A DNA stretch of 64,000 nucleotides, taken from NCBI GenBank assembly GCA_022818135.1, contig JAFMSR010000002.1, positions 20,062,085-20,126,084 on the forward strand, written 5' to 3'. Shown one piece after another: positions 46,001 to 58,000 of this stretch. Position 1 is the stretch's first letter, and each line of letters opens with the position of its first letter. Position numbers and translations under genes: made by a program. The notes beneath the pieces were generated by a model. It was given only the letters and a program-made list of their open reading frames with translations. It had not been told where the DNA came from and ran no database searches. This DNA is from Saxidomus purpurata (taxonomy: Eukaryota; Mollusca; Bivalvia; Venerida; Veneridae).

Positions 46001-49000
46001 TTGCCAAAATAGTCAGTACTGCTCATTTCAGTATATTAAAATATTTCACATACATTGTAAGTGTTAGATATTATCTAAACTGATCGATCTTTAACATGAC
46101 AATTCTGTCAGAATGCATTTATACAAAATGGCACACAATACCTGAGCCTTTCCGAGAGCCAGTATATAGTGTGATCTCATACAGGTATTTATCCCTTGGA
46201 TCATTGTCTGGTAGAGGTGAAGTACCAGCCTAAATAATATTAAAAGAAAAATTGATTGCAAATGTCTTTAGATTTTCTTTGGCAAAGGTTTATGGGACTT
46301 TTTATAAAAGACCTTGCAACATAGTTTTATGGGTTAAGTCCTGACAAGAGTACTAGTATCTCCTTCTATAAAATACAGCAGCTATCCAGCTGACTAATTG
46401 AAGTTCTTAACATGTTCTCCTTGACTAAACTGAAACTGGGTCCTAATATTAGGACCCAGACTGAAACAAAGCCCCCTGGTGTCTTCCTCAACCAGTAATA
46501 GCTAATAGAAATGAAGAAGGCTCTGTAAATTTTAGTTCTCCTGACCCCTGTGAATCTATACCTTTTGGATGCAAAATAATGCTCCTTTACTTTCTCAGAT
46601 GTATATCAAATTCAGCTTTAAAAGTGTTCACGGCATGAAGAGAATAATCCAAGTGTTAAATCAACATAATGGCCTTAAGGGGACTGAAAACATTCTAACA
46701 ACAAATTAATAAGACTAACCTATAACAAACTGTAGTTATCAGTACAATTAATATATGCAAATAGTGATATTAACTTTTGACCTGCTAGTAGCAAACAATT
46801 CAGCGCTTTGGACCAGTGCAGATCATGATCAGCTTACACATTTGCACAGTCGGATAATGATCTGCCCTATCTCCTTTTTTCAGAAAATACACCTTGAACA
46901 TAAATGGTAACTGTTCAAACTAAAAGATGGACGAGTCCATTTGAAAAATTTAATAGGGTAAGGGTTAAAATGCAGACAAATGCCAGAGCAGCAGAATGAG
47001 CTAAACTGAGATAGAAAAGTCTCACCAGCAGGGCATCTTTCTTGTCTCTCTTTCTGGCCCAGATCAGTAGCAGTAAGTACAGGCACATCATGGACACCAT
47101 GGTAGCAAACACTATAGGATTCGAGTCTAGGTTGGTAAAGGCCGAGTCTTCTAGGTTGATGGAGTTCATAGGTACAGCAAATCCTGCACCAAAGGCTGTA
47201 AGGTGATTACATAGGCAGTGGATACGTGCTGGCTCTGTTAATGGACCAACCTTCAATAGAAAAAAGCCAGTAACTTTTATGTATCTTCAAAACCAACCAT
47301 GTTCTCTCTATGCGATGTTATTTTCAAAATTTTATGCTTCTTGATATTTATGTATGCTTCGTGATATTTATGTGTACTTTGTGATATTTTTTATATCTAT
47401 GTGTGCTTCATGATATTTATGTGTGCTTTGTGATATTTATTTGTGCTTTGTGATATTTATAAGTGCTTTGTGATATACATGTGCTTTGTGATATTTATGT
47501 GTGCTTAGTGATATTTATGTGTGCTTCATGATATTTATGTGTGCTTTGTGATATTTAATATGTGTGCTTTGTGATATTTCGCCTTCACAACAAAAATGAC
47601 AAGGCTGGAACACATCAAATTGCTGTTTGTAAACGTCTGATCTTAGTGCCTCGTAGTTTTGTTCTTTGACCATATAGTTGGCGTATACTAGTGACCTTTT
47701 TAAAATAGTGACCACATATACATGTAGATCTACATGAAAACATATGTTTTTCCCTTTTTCTGATCAAATACTTTGTATTAGGTGCCTATTCTGGCATTGC
47801 ACATTGAATATTATAAGGCAATTCATATAATCTGACAGGCAAAATACTAATGTGTTACAGTATAATAAAACCTGTTAGATGTCCTGAACAAAGAAAATAA
47901 TAGTGAACAACCTACCCTACATCCATCACCCCTCCATGTGTCAAAACTAGGATCCCACCACACACAGTATGTTGTAAAAAAATCTATCGCATACAAAGCA
48001 GGTTTGTATCTTGGAGCAGGAGGCACTGTTGTTCTTGGCGCTGTTAAACAAAACAGTATGAAACCAGATCATAGCATATAAATAATACCAGCATTGACTG
48101 ATGGTAGGGAGAATATAATGTTCTAGATATTTACTGAGGCTTTTAATGCAAATGAAGTGCTCATAGTGGTTTTCTTTGTATTTTACCTCTGCCCTAGTTT
48201 TTTAATCCACCTAAATTTGACTATCAAAATAGCACATCAAACATTCTGACTAAATTTCATAATCTTTGGGTAAAAAGTGCTTCCCCTGAAGTCTTCACAA
48301 GGTTTTCCATTGATACTACCAGCTGACCTAGATTTTGTTTTACCTCAAGTGACCAAGTCTGGAATCTGACCTAGAGTTCATTTAGGCAAACGTTCTGACA
48401 AATTTTCATGATGATTGGCATCTAAGCATATTTATGAAGTTTTTGCTTTGTTTGACCTAGTTTTAACCCAATGTGACCCTGGCCTACATTTCACCAAGAC
48501 AATGATTCTGACAAATACTCATTAAAAATAGATAAAAATGCGGATCCTAGAGTCTTGTACACCAAATCAAAAAATTTAGTTTTTAACACTGCTGGAAAAT
48601 CTAATCTTACATCCCCCATGTAAGATGACTCTCATGCTTTAAATGACGTTGTTTACTGCAGCCAATCAATCAAAACAACTTAATTTTGCCATAACCTAAA
48701 TGCTGTGATTCCGTATGTAGCAGAACGAACCTTTTAACAAGCAGTTTGCTTTCGGTTCTATCCACTCGCTTTTTGCATTGCACATTGAATTGTAATTATA
48801 TATGTTTTGTTAAAAACATTGGCGAATAAATATGTTTAAACTACCGGTAAATGACATCAGAAAGAACTACTGTAATGAATGAATGCAAAAATTCATGGCT
48901 CCTACATGAAAATAGCTCTTAAAGTTTAGTCATTAGTTTTATTTCATTTCTGCAATTAATTGTAGAATATGGTATGTAAGAATAAGAACCTATTACTGGC

Positions 49001-52000
49001 TACAGGTACAGAGTTTTGTTACCACCAAAAACAGTTATCCTTAAGGTGTACTTCAACCAGTTAAAGAGTCTTATAAGTCTTATCAGAGTAAATGTGGACA
49101 GACAGACAGAAGGCAGACAGCCCATTACACTACAACAATAGCTCACCATTATATAGCCATTTGGACCGTAGTGAGCTGATAATTAAAATCAGTGAATCAA
49201 AATAATTTCTTTTTGTTTTACAATGGTTTACATTGTATTTATTGACATTAATGCTATGCATGTCAGCATCATTTACTTGTCAGTCCACTAGTATTGCTTG
49301 TTTGATTTTTCAATCCTTTATGTTGCATATCTGAAAAGGGCTTTAAAAAAACTAGGGATGGTTTTTTCACGAAAAAACATAATGTCTCCCACCCCAGTAA
49401 CCTTTGACCTAGTGACCTAAAATCATAATACGCACAACTAGACTTCATACCAATGCTTGTAGTGGGACACATAATTAATCTATATAAAAGGGGCTTAAAT
49501 CTGCAGATACTACACATTGATGTCACTTTTCCAGTCCTGGTTTGGTATAACTGTTATTCACAACTTCTATATACATTTAAAAAAATGTCTATGCAAAATT
49601 AACATTCTGAAAGCTTTATTTATCTAAAAATCACCATTGTTGTTTCCGCCACCACCGCCTCCGCCACCGCCGCCACCACCACCCCCTGTGTTGCTATCAG
49701 AACAAGGCTGATTTAGACCCTTAGGTGGCTGTTTCGTTCTAGAACAGCGTTTCTTTTTGGCATCCTTATAGGAACATGTCTTTCTAGGATCTAGTGTAGT
49801 TGTACATGGCGGCAGTGTTGTTGTTGTAGTTGTAGTAGTAGTAGTTGTTGTTGTAGTTGTAGTTGTTGTGGTTGTGGTTGTTGTTGTTGAAGAACCATTA
49901 GGTAATACAGAAGGTATATCGGCATCACCAACAGTATGCTTAACACCAATCTGGAACAAGGTTGTCTCTGTACTGTAATATAGAGTTACAACACATGTAC
50001 TATATAGCATTGTGTAGTTAAATATAGAAAACTTTGCACAGTCAATCAAGTGTGTATGTAAGCTATATAGGTTATAGAATACAAATATCACTGCTGTGTA
50101 CCTCAGAAGTGTAACAATCACTATACAATGTAGTCTGAAATCAGAACTGTTTGTATTCCAAGAGTATTATCTTATTCATTGAACTTGACATATATGTACC
50201 GCAGTTACAGAATTATGCTTAGAACTGGATTTTCAACTATCAGGTTCCATATTGACAACACCAAGACAGTGAAGTTGTAAAGCAGTACATATAAAAATAC
50301 CTTTGTGGAAGAATAAGATACAAAAAGAAAGATAAATATCTAAAAAGAAACATTTACTGATACTAAGAAAGTCATGAATGCTGAACTTGTCAAGATAACA
50401 TAATTATAAAGTGGAGGTACAATTGTTTTGAGGTTTTTTTTGAGTATCATGGAATGAATGTATGCATTTACAAGGTTAGCTTTTAAAAAAGCTAGAAAGC
50501 AGCTAGCTTGTTTTTTTTGTAAGAAATTAAGCAGTGTGTACTGTCAGATAGATGAAGCAAGACAAACTTCGGTTTTATATCAATGCACCCAATTACTATC
50601 TGCTAATTCAAGATTTCAAGATGAGGTCAAACAAAAAGTAACAAATGTGAATAGTTCATTAAATAAGGCAACAGTAATGACCATAGGATTTTTCAGCTGG
50701 TAAATAAAAAGCACATGCTTTAACATGCAAACTGTATTTTTCATATTCTTTATATAGAAAATGTACAAACCACAAGTTCCCTTCCGTGCCACCGAATATT
50801 TACGGCATAAAGTGAAGGCAATGCAAATGACTTATTCACACCAATTTATTTATAGAGAGACATAATAAAGGGAGATAATAAAAAATGAAGGGTAGTAATT
50901 CACATGCTATTTATATGTGCATTTTCTTTAAGTAGTAAAGCTTACCATGAAATATTGTTAAATTCCAATCAAGGCATTGAAAAAGCGGCAATAATAATGC
51001 TCTCCCTTTTGGGAGCATAAAAATTGGTTCAGATTTTACCAACATAATATTATAATAAATTTCATGAAAAATGTTACATTACTGCAGTTTGATATGATTG
51101 ATTTACACTAAATTTTTATTCTGAATGGACAATAAGGGGAGCGGTGGTGTAGAGGTTAAGGTGTCGGACGCTCATCCCGGAGGTTGTGGGTTCGAGCCCC
51201 ACTGGGGTCACGACCGTACTTCCTCATATGACACCAGTACTGGTTTTTCCAGGATGCTACAAGCTTTCTTTCACAATCGAGTTAAAAGAAATTAGAATAA
51301 ACTAAACATGACCTAGTAACAATAGCTTCCTTGTTTCACATAATTATGAAGTGAGTCAATAAAGTTTACTACTGTAAATATGTATGCAATAAATAAACAA
51401 AGATCATTACATATTGAGGAGGTCATTACTGAAGAAACAAATCCATCTGTTCGGTGACTCGGTCAGGAATGATGATCGAGGTAATGATGTGTCATTTTCG
51501 AACGTGACAGAATCCATATATGACATCATGTCCGCCAATACTTCATCAGTCAGTGGCAATACACAATTGTAATCATACCTGAATATAGTTGGTGCATCGA
51601 TTGCCCTGCAAGAATTATCAATGTACAGTTTATATCTACTTTGAATCACTTTTGTATCATAGTGGAACTGTTCACTGACAGCAAAATATAAAATGTTGAA
51701 ACAGGATTAATCAGAGTCTTGCCTACATATGGAGGACACCATGGTTAAGAAATGATGCAAATTTCAAAGCAACATATGGACAAAACATGGACTAAAAAAA
51801 ATAAATTTAGTAACAGGTGTATTTTGCAGAATTGTGATCTACAAGGCTAACCTCTCAAATCCTGAGCAGACGACTTTGTAATTGGCATCTTCTTTGGAAT
51901 GTAGTAGTTTCAGCAGGTACATATTCTAACAGACGCTAGGCACAAATAGGTTTTATTAGTATGGTTTATGTCCTACAGGCTATACTCTACAAGAATATGT

Positions 52001-55000
52001 GTTAGTGGACACTTTCTTCCTCGTAATGGTTCATCCAAAGAATAAAAGTGATTTGTTACCTGATGTAAATGTAAAAAGTAACATTTTCTGTTTCAATGAT
52101 GACATCTTCGTCCACTGTACTATTTGTAGAATTGTCAGAACCAAATGAGGATGAAGACATATTATATATCTGCATTACTGACAGGGACAGAGCACTGTTT
52201 GGTGGAACATGTACCTGGAGTTAAAACAATTACTTGAAGTAAAAATCTATGAAACATCCTATTTATATACAAACTACATGTAGCTCATGACACAATGAAG
52301 CTGACGAATTTTCTGCCTAAATTAAAGATAAATTTATTCCTGAAGGACATGACCTTCTTGTGTTCGATTTTCTTTAACATTTGCAATTGGAAACTTGAGC
52401 TTAATTAGAAGGATGAACTGTCATTCACTGATACAGAAATTATTATACCTGATGAATCAACATGTTGTCATTCCATTCTCTTGTCATTGCCTCAATCTTG
52501 TCAGAGCTGGACACATATGACTCACGATCTAAACATGGAGAATATTTAAAGCCAATGAGTAAGTTTGTGAAGTTGCACAAGTTTGAAAGAACAATTGTGT
52601 GTACAGGCAATGCAGAACAATGAAATTAAGGTATGTCTTTCAGTTTGATACAGTCTATTTAGTAAAGATACCTAGATTATGTAACCTTTAGAACATAACT
52701 GCAACTAAAAAGTATAAAAAAACACTTGCCTACAAATATATCAAAGTCTTGTCCTAGGTTGTCAACTTTCATCTCAAGTCCTGAATCATTCTTGTATCTA
52801 ATGTTGATGACATCACCAGAGATCTCGGTGGCTGAGTCATCACTACTGTCTGTCCAGGTATAATAATTCTTAGGCTGTCTCACAACCTTACAATAGAAAC
52901 AGTAGAGTTGGTAACTAACATTAGGGGATCTCTCACAACATTACAATACTAACAGCAGTTGGTAACTAACATGACTGGACATCTCAGCAAAACTAAATTG
53001 ATAACTTTACTTTTAGAGCAGTGTTGTTTACAAATATCAATGTTTTCCTTTGCCAGAGAATGAATTTACAGAGAATAGCTTACATCTCTCTGTGTACTGA
53101 ATGGCATTTGTCCACCATCTACATAAGGGTAAGTGTCTTACCTCTGTTTGCACAAAGAATGATGTCTCATTGCCAGGCTCTCCAAATATCAACTGTGACT
53201 TTGGAACAACCACTTTAGACTTTCCTCCAACATTGAAGAGTGGCTCTGAAAAAGTGTTACATGGAAGATTAATAACTCACCAGTTTTTTTGTTGCTGTGA
53301 GTCTGCCCTAAGCAATACTATAATCACAATTTTGAGGTACATCTCCAAGACACCTCCAGTCAAACCAAGTTTGGTAAAAACAAGTCCATTAAATGGAATT
53401 AATTTAAGAGAAGTTGAAATTTTAAATTTCTATATCTATGATGACAAAGAACTTGACTACAGCAACATCTAGCAAACCCTAGGGCAAGCCTTAGCCAGGC
53501 TGGATTATAAAATTTATAGCCTGCTTGTGTTACCTGGTGTTAGATTATTTGGGCAGACATAATAATACAATTCAGTCTGTTAATAACAATAGTTAGGGCT
53601 TTTCTAATAACTTCTATGTAATACTTTGAACAACTGTTGATGAGAGACTTAGCATGCATGCAAGTCCAGCCAAATATATCTTATACCAGGACAAAAATGA
53701 GCAGCACAAATAAGGAATAATGATCTACCATCATTTATATTTTGTGTGAGCTTCTTGTCTACAGTCACTGTCATTTTAGGAGTGTCTAATATCATGTTAG
53801 TTTCTCCAGCAACCTTCAGATTTGAAACTGTATCCATAACTTTCTGTAATGTATTCTCTAACTGTAGGGCAGCTGCTTTGGCCTGTAATAGAAATTTACA
53901 TTAAATAAAAGTAACATTGTACAACTTTTTGATGTTAATCTGGGTAAAAGATTTTAATAATTTCACTGAGTAAACAGTGAGTTTATTGGGTAACAACCCA
54001 CTGTGTTCTATTTGGATAAAAAACTGAAAACCATAGAATACCATATAAGTTTTTTCTGAGGTGACAATATTTCTGCATTTTCTGCAGTCAAACAGAACGC
54101 CACAAAAGCCAAAAGTTTGTTTTGGTCCTTAAAAGTGACACTATGCTAATACGATACAGGATGTATACACATCCAGTCATGTACAAAGTATACTGTTCCT
54201 TTTGTCCATCTAAATTTAATTGTACGTTAGCCAAAAATGTTAAATTTTGTACAAATTTGAACTTTATTCTCTTACCGTATTTGTATGAAAAACAACATTT
54301 ATAATACTGTTAATGTACTGTTTGCTGATATTCCTACTAGTAAGTAAACAAAGATATTTTTGCGGGGCAGGCAACTCTATGCAATACACATGTATTTACT
54401 GTTCAAATTTTGATTTTTTTTTTTAAATATTATATAGTTTGTTAATATTTTTATCACTTTACATTTTGAGACATTATGGAATTCTCTATTTTCTTAGGTT
54501 GCAATAAGTTAGTATATACCATCAATTAATGCTGCAGCAAATGATCAGCAAAATAAAAGTCCTCATACACAAATTTGGATGCCACAGAAATAACCTCCTA
54601 TTCAGGATTCCATTACATTATAAACTTTAGAATAAAAGTCACTAGACAAGGTTCTTGTGGAGCTTGTGGTAGGTTGGAAGTGTCCTTAGGCAAAAATTCA
54701 CATTACTTGCTACTTCTAACATGAGCTTGGCTAAATATAAGTTGTAAGAAACTATTTTGCTACCGATAAAGTAAATTAGTTAAAATTGCAAACAATTGCT
54801 ATTTTTACATTTAGAAGTTGCTCCTGTCTGTAATTGTATTCCGCGACATGACATGTGTGTATATATGACGTAGGAATTCCTGTAGCATTACCTTCAATCA
54901 CTGCAGAGGCTGATAGTGTGACCTTTGGTGGCCTTTCACAGAAGGTAACCTGGACGAGTCAATAAAGGGTTATGACAAATCAGCACCCCATTTTAAAGTC

Positions 55001-58000
55001 TTTACAGATGAGCTGTCCCCCCCAATGACGAGCCCCGAAAGAGGTGCATTAATCTGTTCCTCTCCTGTGCCAAAGTCTATGTATTTTAAAATCCTTCAAT
55101 GCATGACAAAGTTACAGTCCAGACACGAATGTGTGCATATATGCTTATAGAGGAATCCATTACCTTCAAACGCTAAGTATGACCTTGACCTTTGAGCTAG
55201 GGACATGGGTCTTGCAAGCGACATGCCATCTTGATGTGCTGGACATTTTTGCCAAGTTATTTTAAAAGCTTTCAATGCATGACAAAGTTACAGCCTGGAG
55301 ACCAATAAATATGTTGTGAAATATTTTGCTATCAATTTAAAGGAATAAATTAGCTTAAATTACATTACATTATAAATTACCTTATTTCTAGCTTAAGACG
55401 TTGCTCTGTCTGTAATTGTATTCCTTGACTGACTGCTAGTTAGTAGCATGTGAGCGTGTTTGAAATTCCTGTAGCAGACTGAGCATCAACATTGTAGAGT
55501 GCTAGATCGCTGGACTCTTTGGTGGCTTTATCAGCAAGGTAACCTGCACCCTGTGTCATTTTACCTGAAAGGTTAATGTAACAAAATATCAGCATCCTCC
55601 ATATCTTTAAAATCTTTACATAAATAAAAATCATGTCAGATACATATATATATGTAGTATAATATTACACAAAAGAAAACAAAGTCTGGGTATATTATAA
55701 CAGACAGTATGTCAGAGACAGCAGCTTCTCTGAGGACATATCATAACACAGATGGAAAGACTTTCCGGACAAAAAACAAATCCCCCCAACACAATCTCAA
55801 ATACACTAAGGTAAGTAGTGCTATTTGAATGAAAAAAATCCCCAAGAAATAGTTGAGTGGTTCTCTCACCAATGACATCTATCAGTGTATACGCAGCTTC
55901 CTCCATGTCGTCTGCTGATGCATACACCTCCTTGTCCAGAACCTTGGCGTAGTTTTCCAAGATTTTGTTTGCACTGTCCTGCAAGTTCATTACAGCAAAT
56001 TGGAAGCAATTAAAAGTACATGATATGCGTCATGAAAAAGCTTGAGTAATTACTCAGTAACATAATCAACTTATTTCAACACTTATCAGCCCCTTGAATG
56101 TTTATTCATTTAAAGAATTCAAGTTTGTCAGAATCATATTTAAGCATTAATTACATTTATAGACACTTGTCAGTATTTGCAGAAGACAGTGGTTTATAGC
56201 AAAAATATTTTCAGTGACAATGAGACTTTAAACTAATTTACTCAGCTGAGCAATGACTTAAGTTTTTTTTGTGAAACTGGGGCAAGTCACTTAGATATTG
56301 GGTATCTGCACAACCTTTCTGGGGTTGTTACAGTGGCTGAGCCATCTAAGGTGTTCTTACTTTGTACTGCTTGGACATGGTGCCGTATGGTGCAGGTTTG
56401 AATCCTTGCTTCTGCTCTGTGATAAATTTATATGTCTAAGTTCACATATGAATTCTGTTATGTATGTTATGTTACCTGTGATGCCTGAGACAGTTCATTG
56501 TCTTTCTCTGCTAAAGTTGCCAAGGCAGCACTTGTTGTCTGCATCTCTTCCATGGTTGTCGGGGCAATACGTTCAAACCCATACAGGATGGCTTCACGTG
56601 TCTTAAACAGAAATGTGCAAAAGTTGGAAATATTTAGATAATAAATGTTCCTATCAACCTTCATGAGAGTATTGTAGTCCACAAAGTCAAGCATCATTTT
56701 AGCACTGCAAATAATGAAGCAGTGCGGCAATATCAATTCTAAGCAGTCTTACATCACTAAACAATATATCCCTTCAGTTATTTTGTGGTGCATTATTTGG
56801 TGCATCAATGTATGATGGCAACACTGACCTTGACCTCGTCTTAAGGATAACAGAACCCTATAGTTATAATTTTACACTAGCAACAGTGCCCCGAGATACA
56901 AGAACTTTTCATTGTCAGATATTTGAACGTTCTTACCTTTTCTCTGCGAACTCTGCCTTCCTCTACATATTGTGCTTCAATGTCTGCAAGTTGTGCATCT
57001 GTCAGGTTACCACTTCCATTCACACTTGCTGCTGTGGCTTATATGACAAAATACAGATCATTTTACATTTCTGTTTTAAGTACTGAAACATCCAACTTCG
57101 AGTTTTGTTGAATCATAAATGTGAAGTCATTTGTAGTTGTTTAACCAAATTGACACTCTTTAGTAAATTTCTGTTTCATAAAATCTGCAAAGAGCTCATA
57201 CAAGGGTGCTTCAGACAATGTAAGAAGGAGCAGATCTATGGCATAGTGGTTACACCCTGGACCAGTAGTCATTAAGTTGCAGGTTTGATCCCCTGGTTCA
57301 CCACAAACACTCATAACTGTAACTAATGGTCACTTATATTAGACCTTGAATTGAGGCCTGAGATATGGATATACTATGAAAGCTAATATTTAGCATGTAA
57401 AAGAACAAAGGGTCCCTCTGGAACTGAGACACAATTTGTATCTTGTACAGTGCCTTGAAAACCAAAAATAACTCTCTCCCGGTAGTATTGGTCATACATG
57501 TATGGCAAACCAGCGCCAAAAAAAAAAAAAAAGAGGGCAAAAAAAAATTTAAAAAAAGAAAAAAAACACACCCTGTTTTGTGGCAATCTATCAAGTTTCT
57601 AAATCAAACTGTCCAGTGACAATCAGACCAGAGAACACACATACAGCCTTGCAAAAATTTTGAATCCCAGCTGAGCTCCTTTGTGATATGGCCGGTTGGG
57701 GGGCCCCCAACAAATGGCCGGGTGGGGGGCAATAAATGATGGTTACTGTATGCCAGCCTGCCTAGTGGCTGGCATCAAAGGATAGGATTTGAGAGGACGG
57801 TAGATGTGCTCAGAAAAGAACGTGTCTCATAACTGATAAGTAAAAGGGCTGGCCCTTTAAGAAGAGATGACACTGTAATAAACAAACACTTTGCCTTTAC
57901 CATACATACAGGAGGATCATGTTCACATCTGAACACTCAAACTGAAGGTTAAAGCTCAAGTGAGCTTAAAATGTACTTGTACAAACTTACTGGTTGTTAA

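Noticed and set aside
47334..47578. CRISPR-like array
   Set aside because: Units are contiguous, about 20 bp, without spacers; it is a minisatellite in a eukaryotic intron.
49624..50121. A 165-codon minus-strand frame including the Thr and Gly runs
   Set aside because: Only 49635-49972 is exonic. The 5' part is intron sequence before acceptor TATTACAG, and the last codons to TAG lie past the donor that gives correct phase.
51136..51210. A tRNA gene on the plus strand
   Set aside because: A and B boxes are present, but there is no proper acceptor stem and a long tail shared with 5850-6005 follows: a SINE.
54515..54560. A possible missing polycystin exon between p7 and p8
   Set aside because: The suggestive INAAANDQQN reading is on the plus strand, so it cannot belong to the minus-strand gene.
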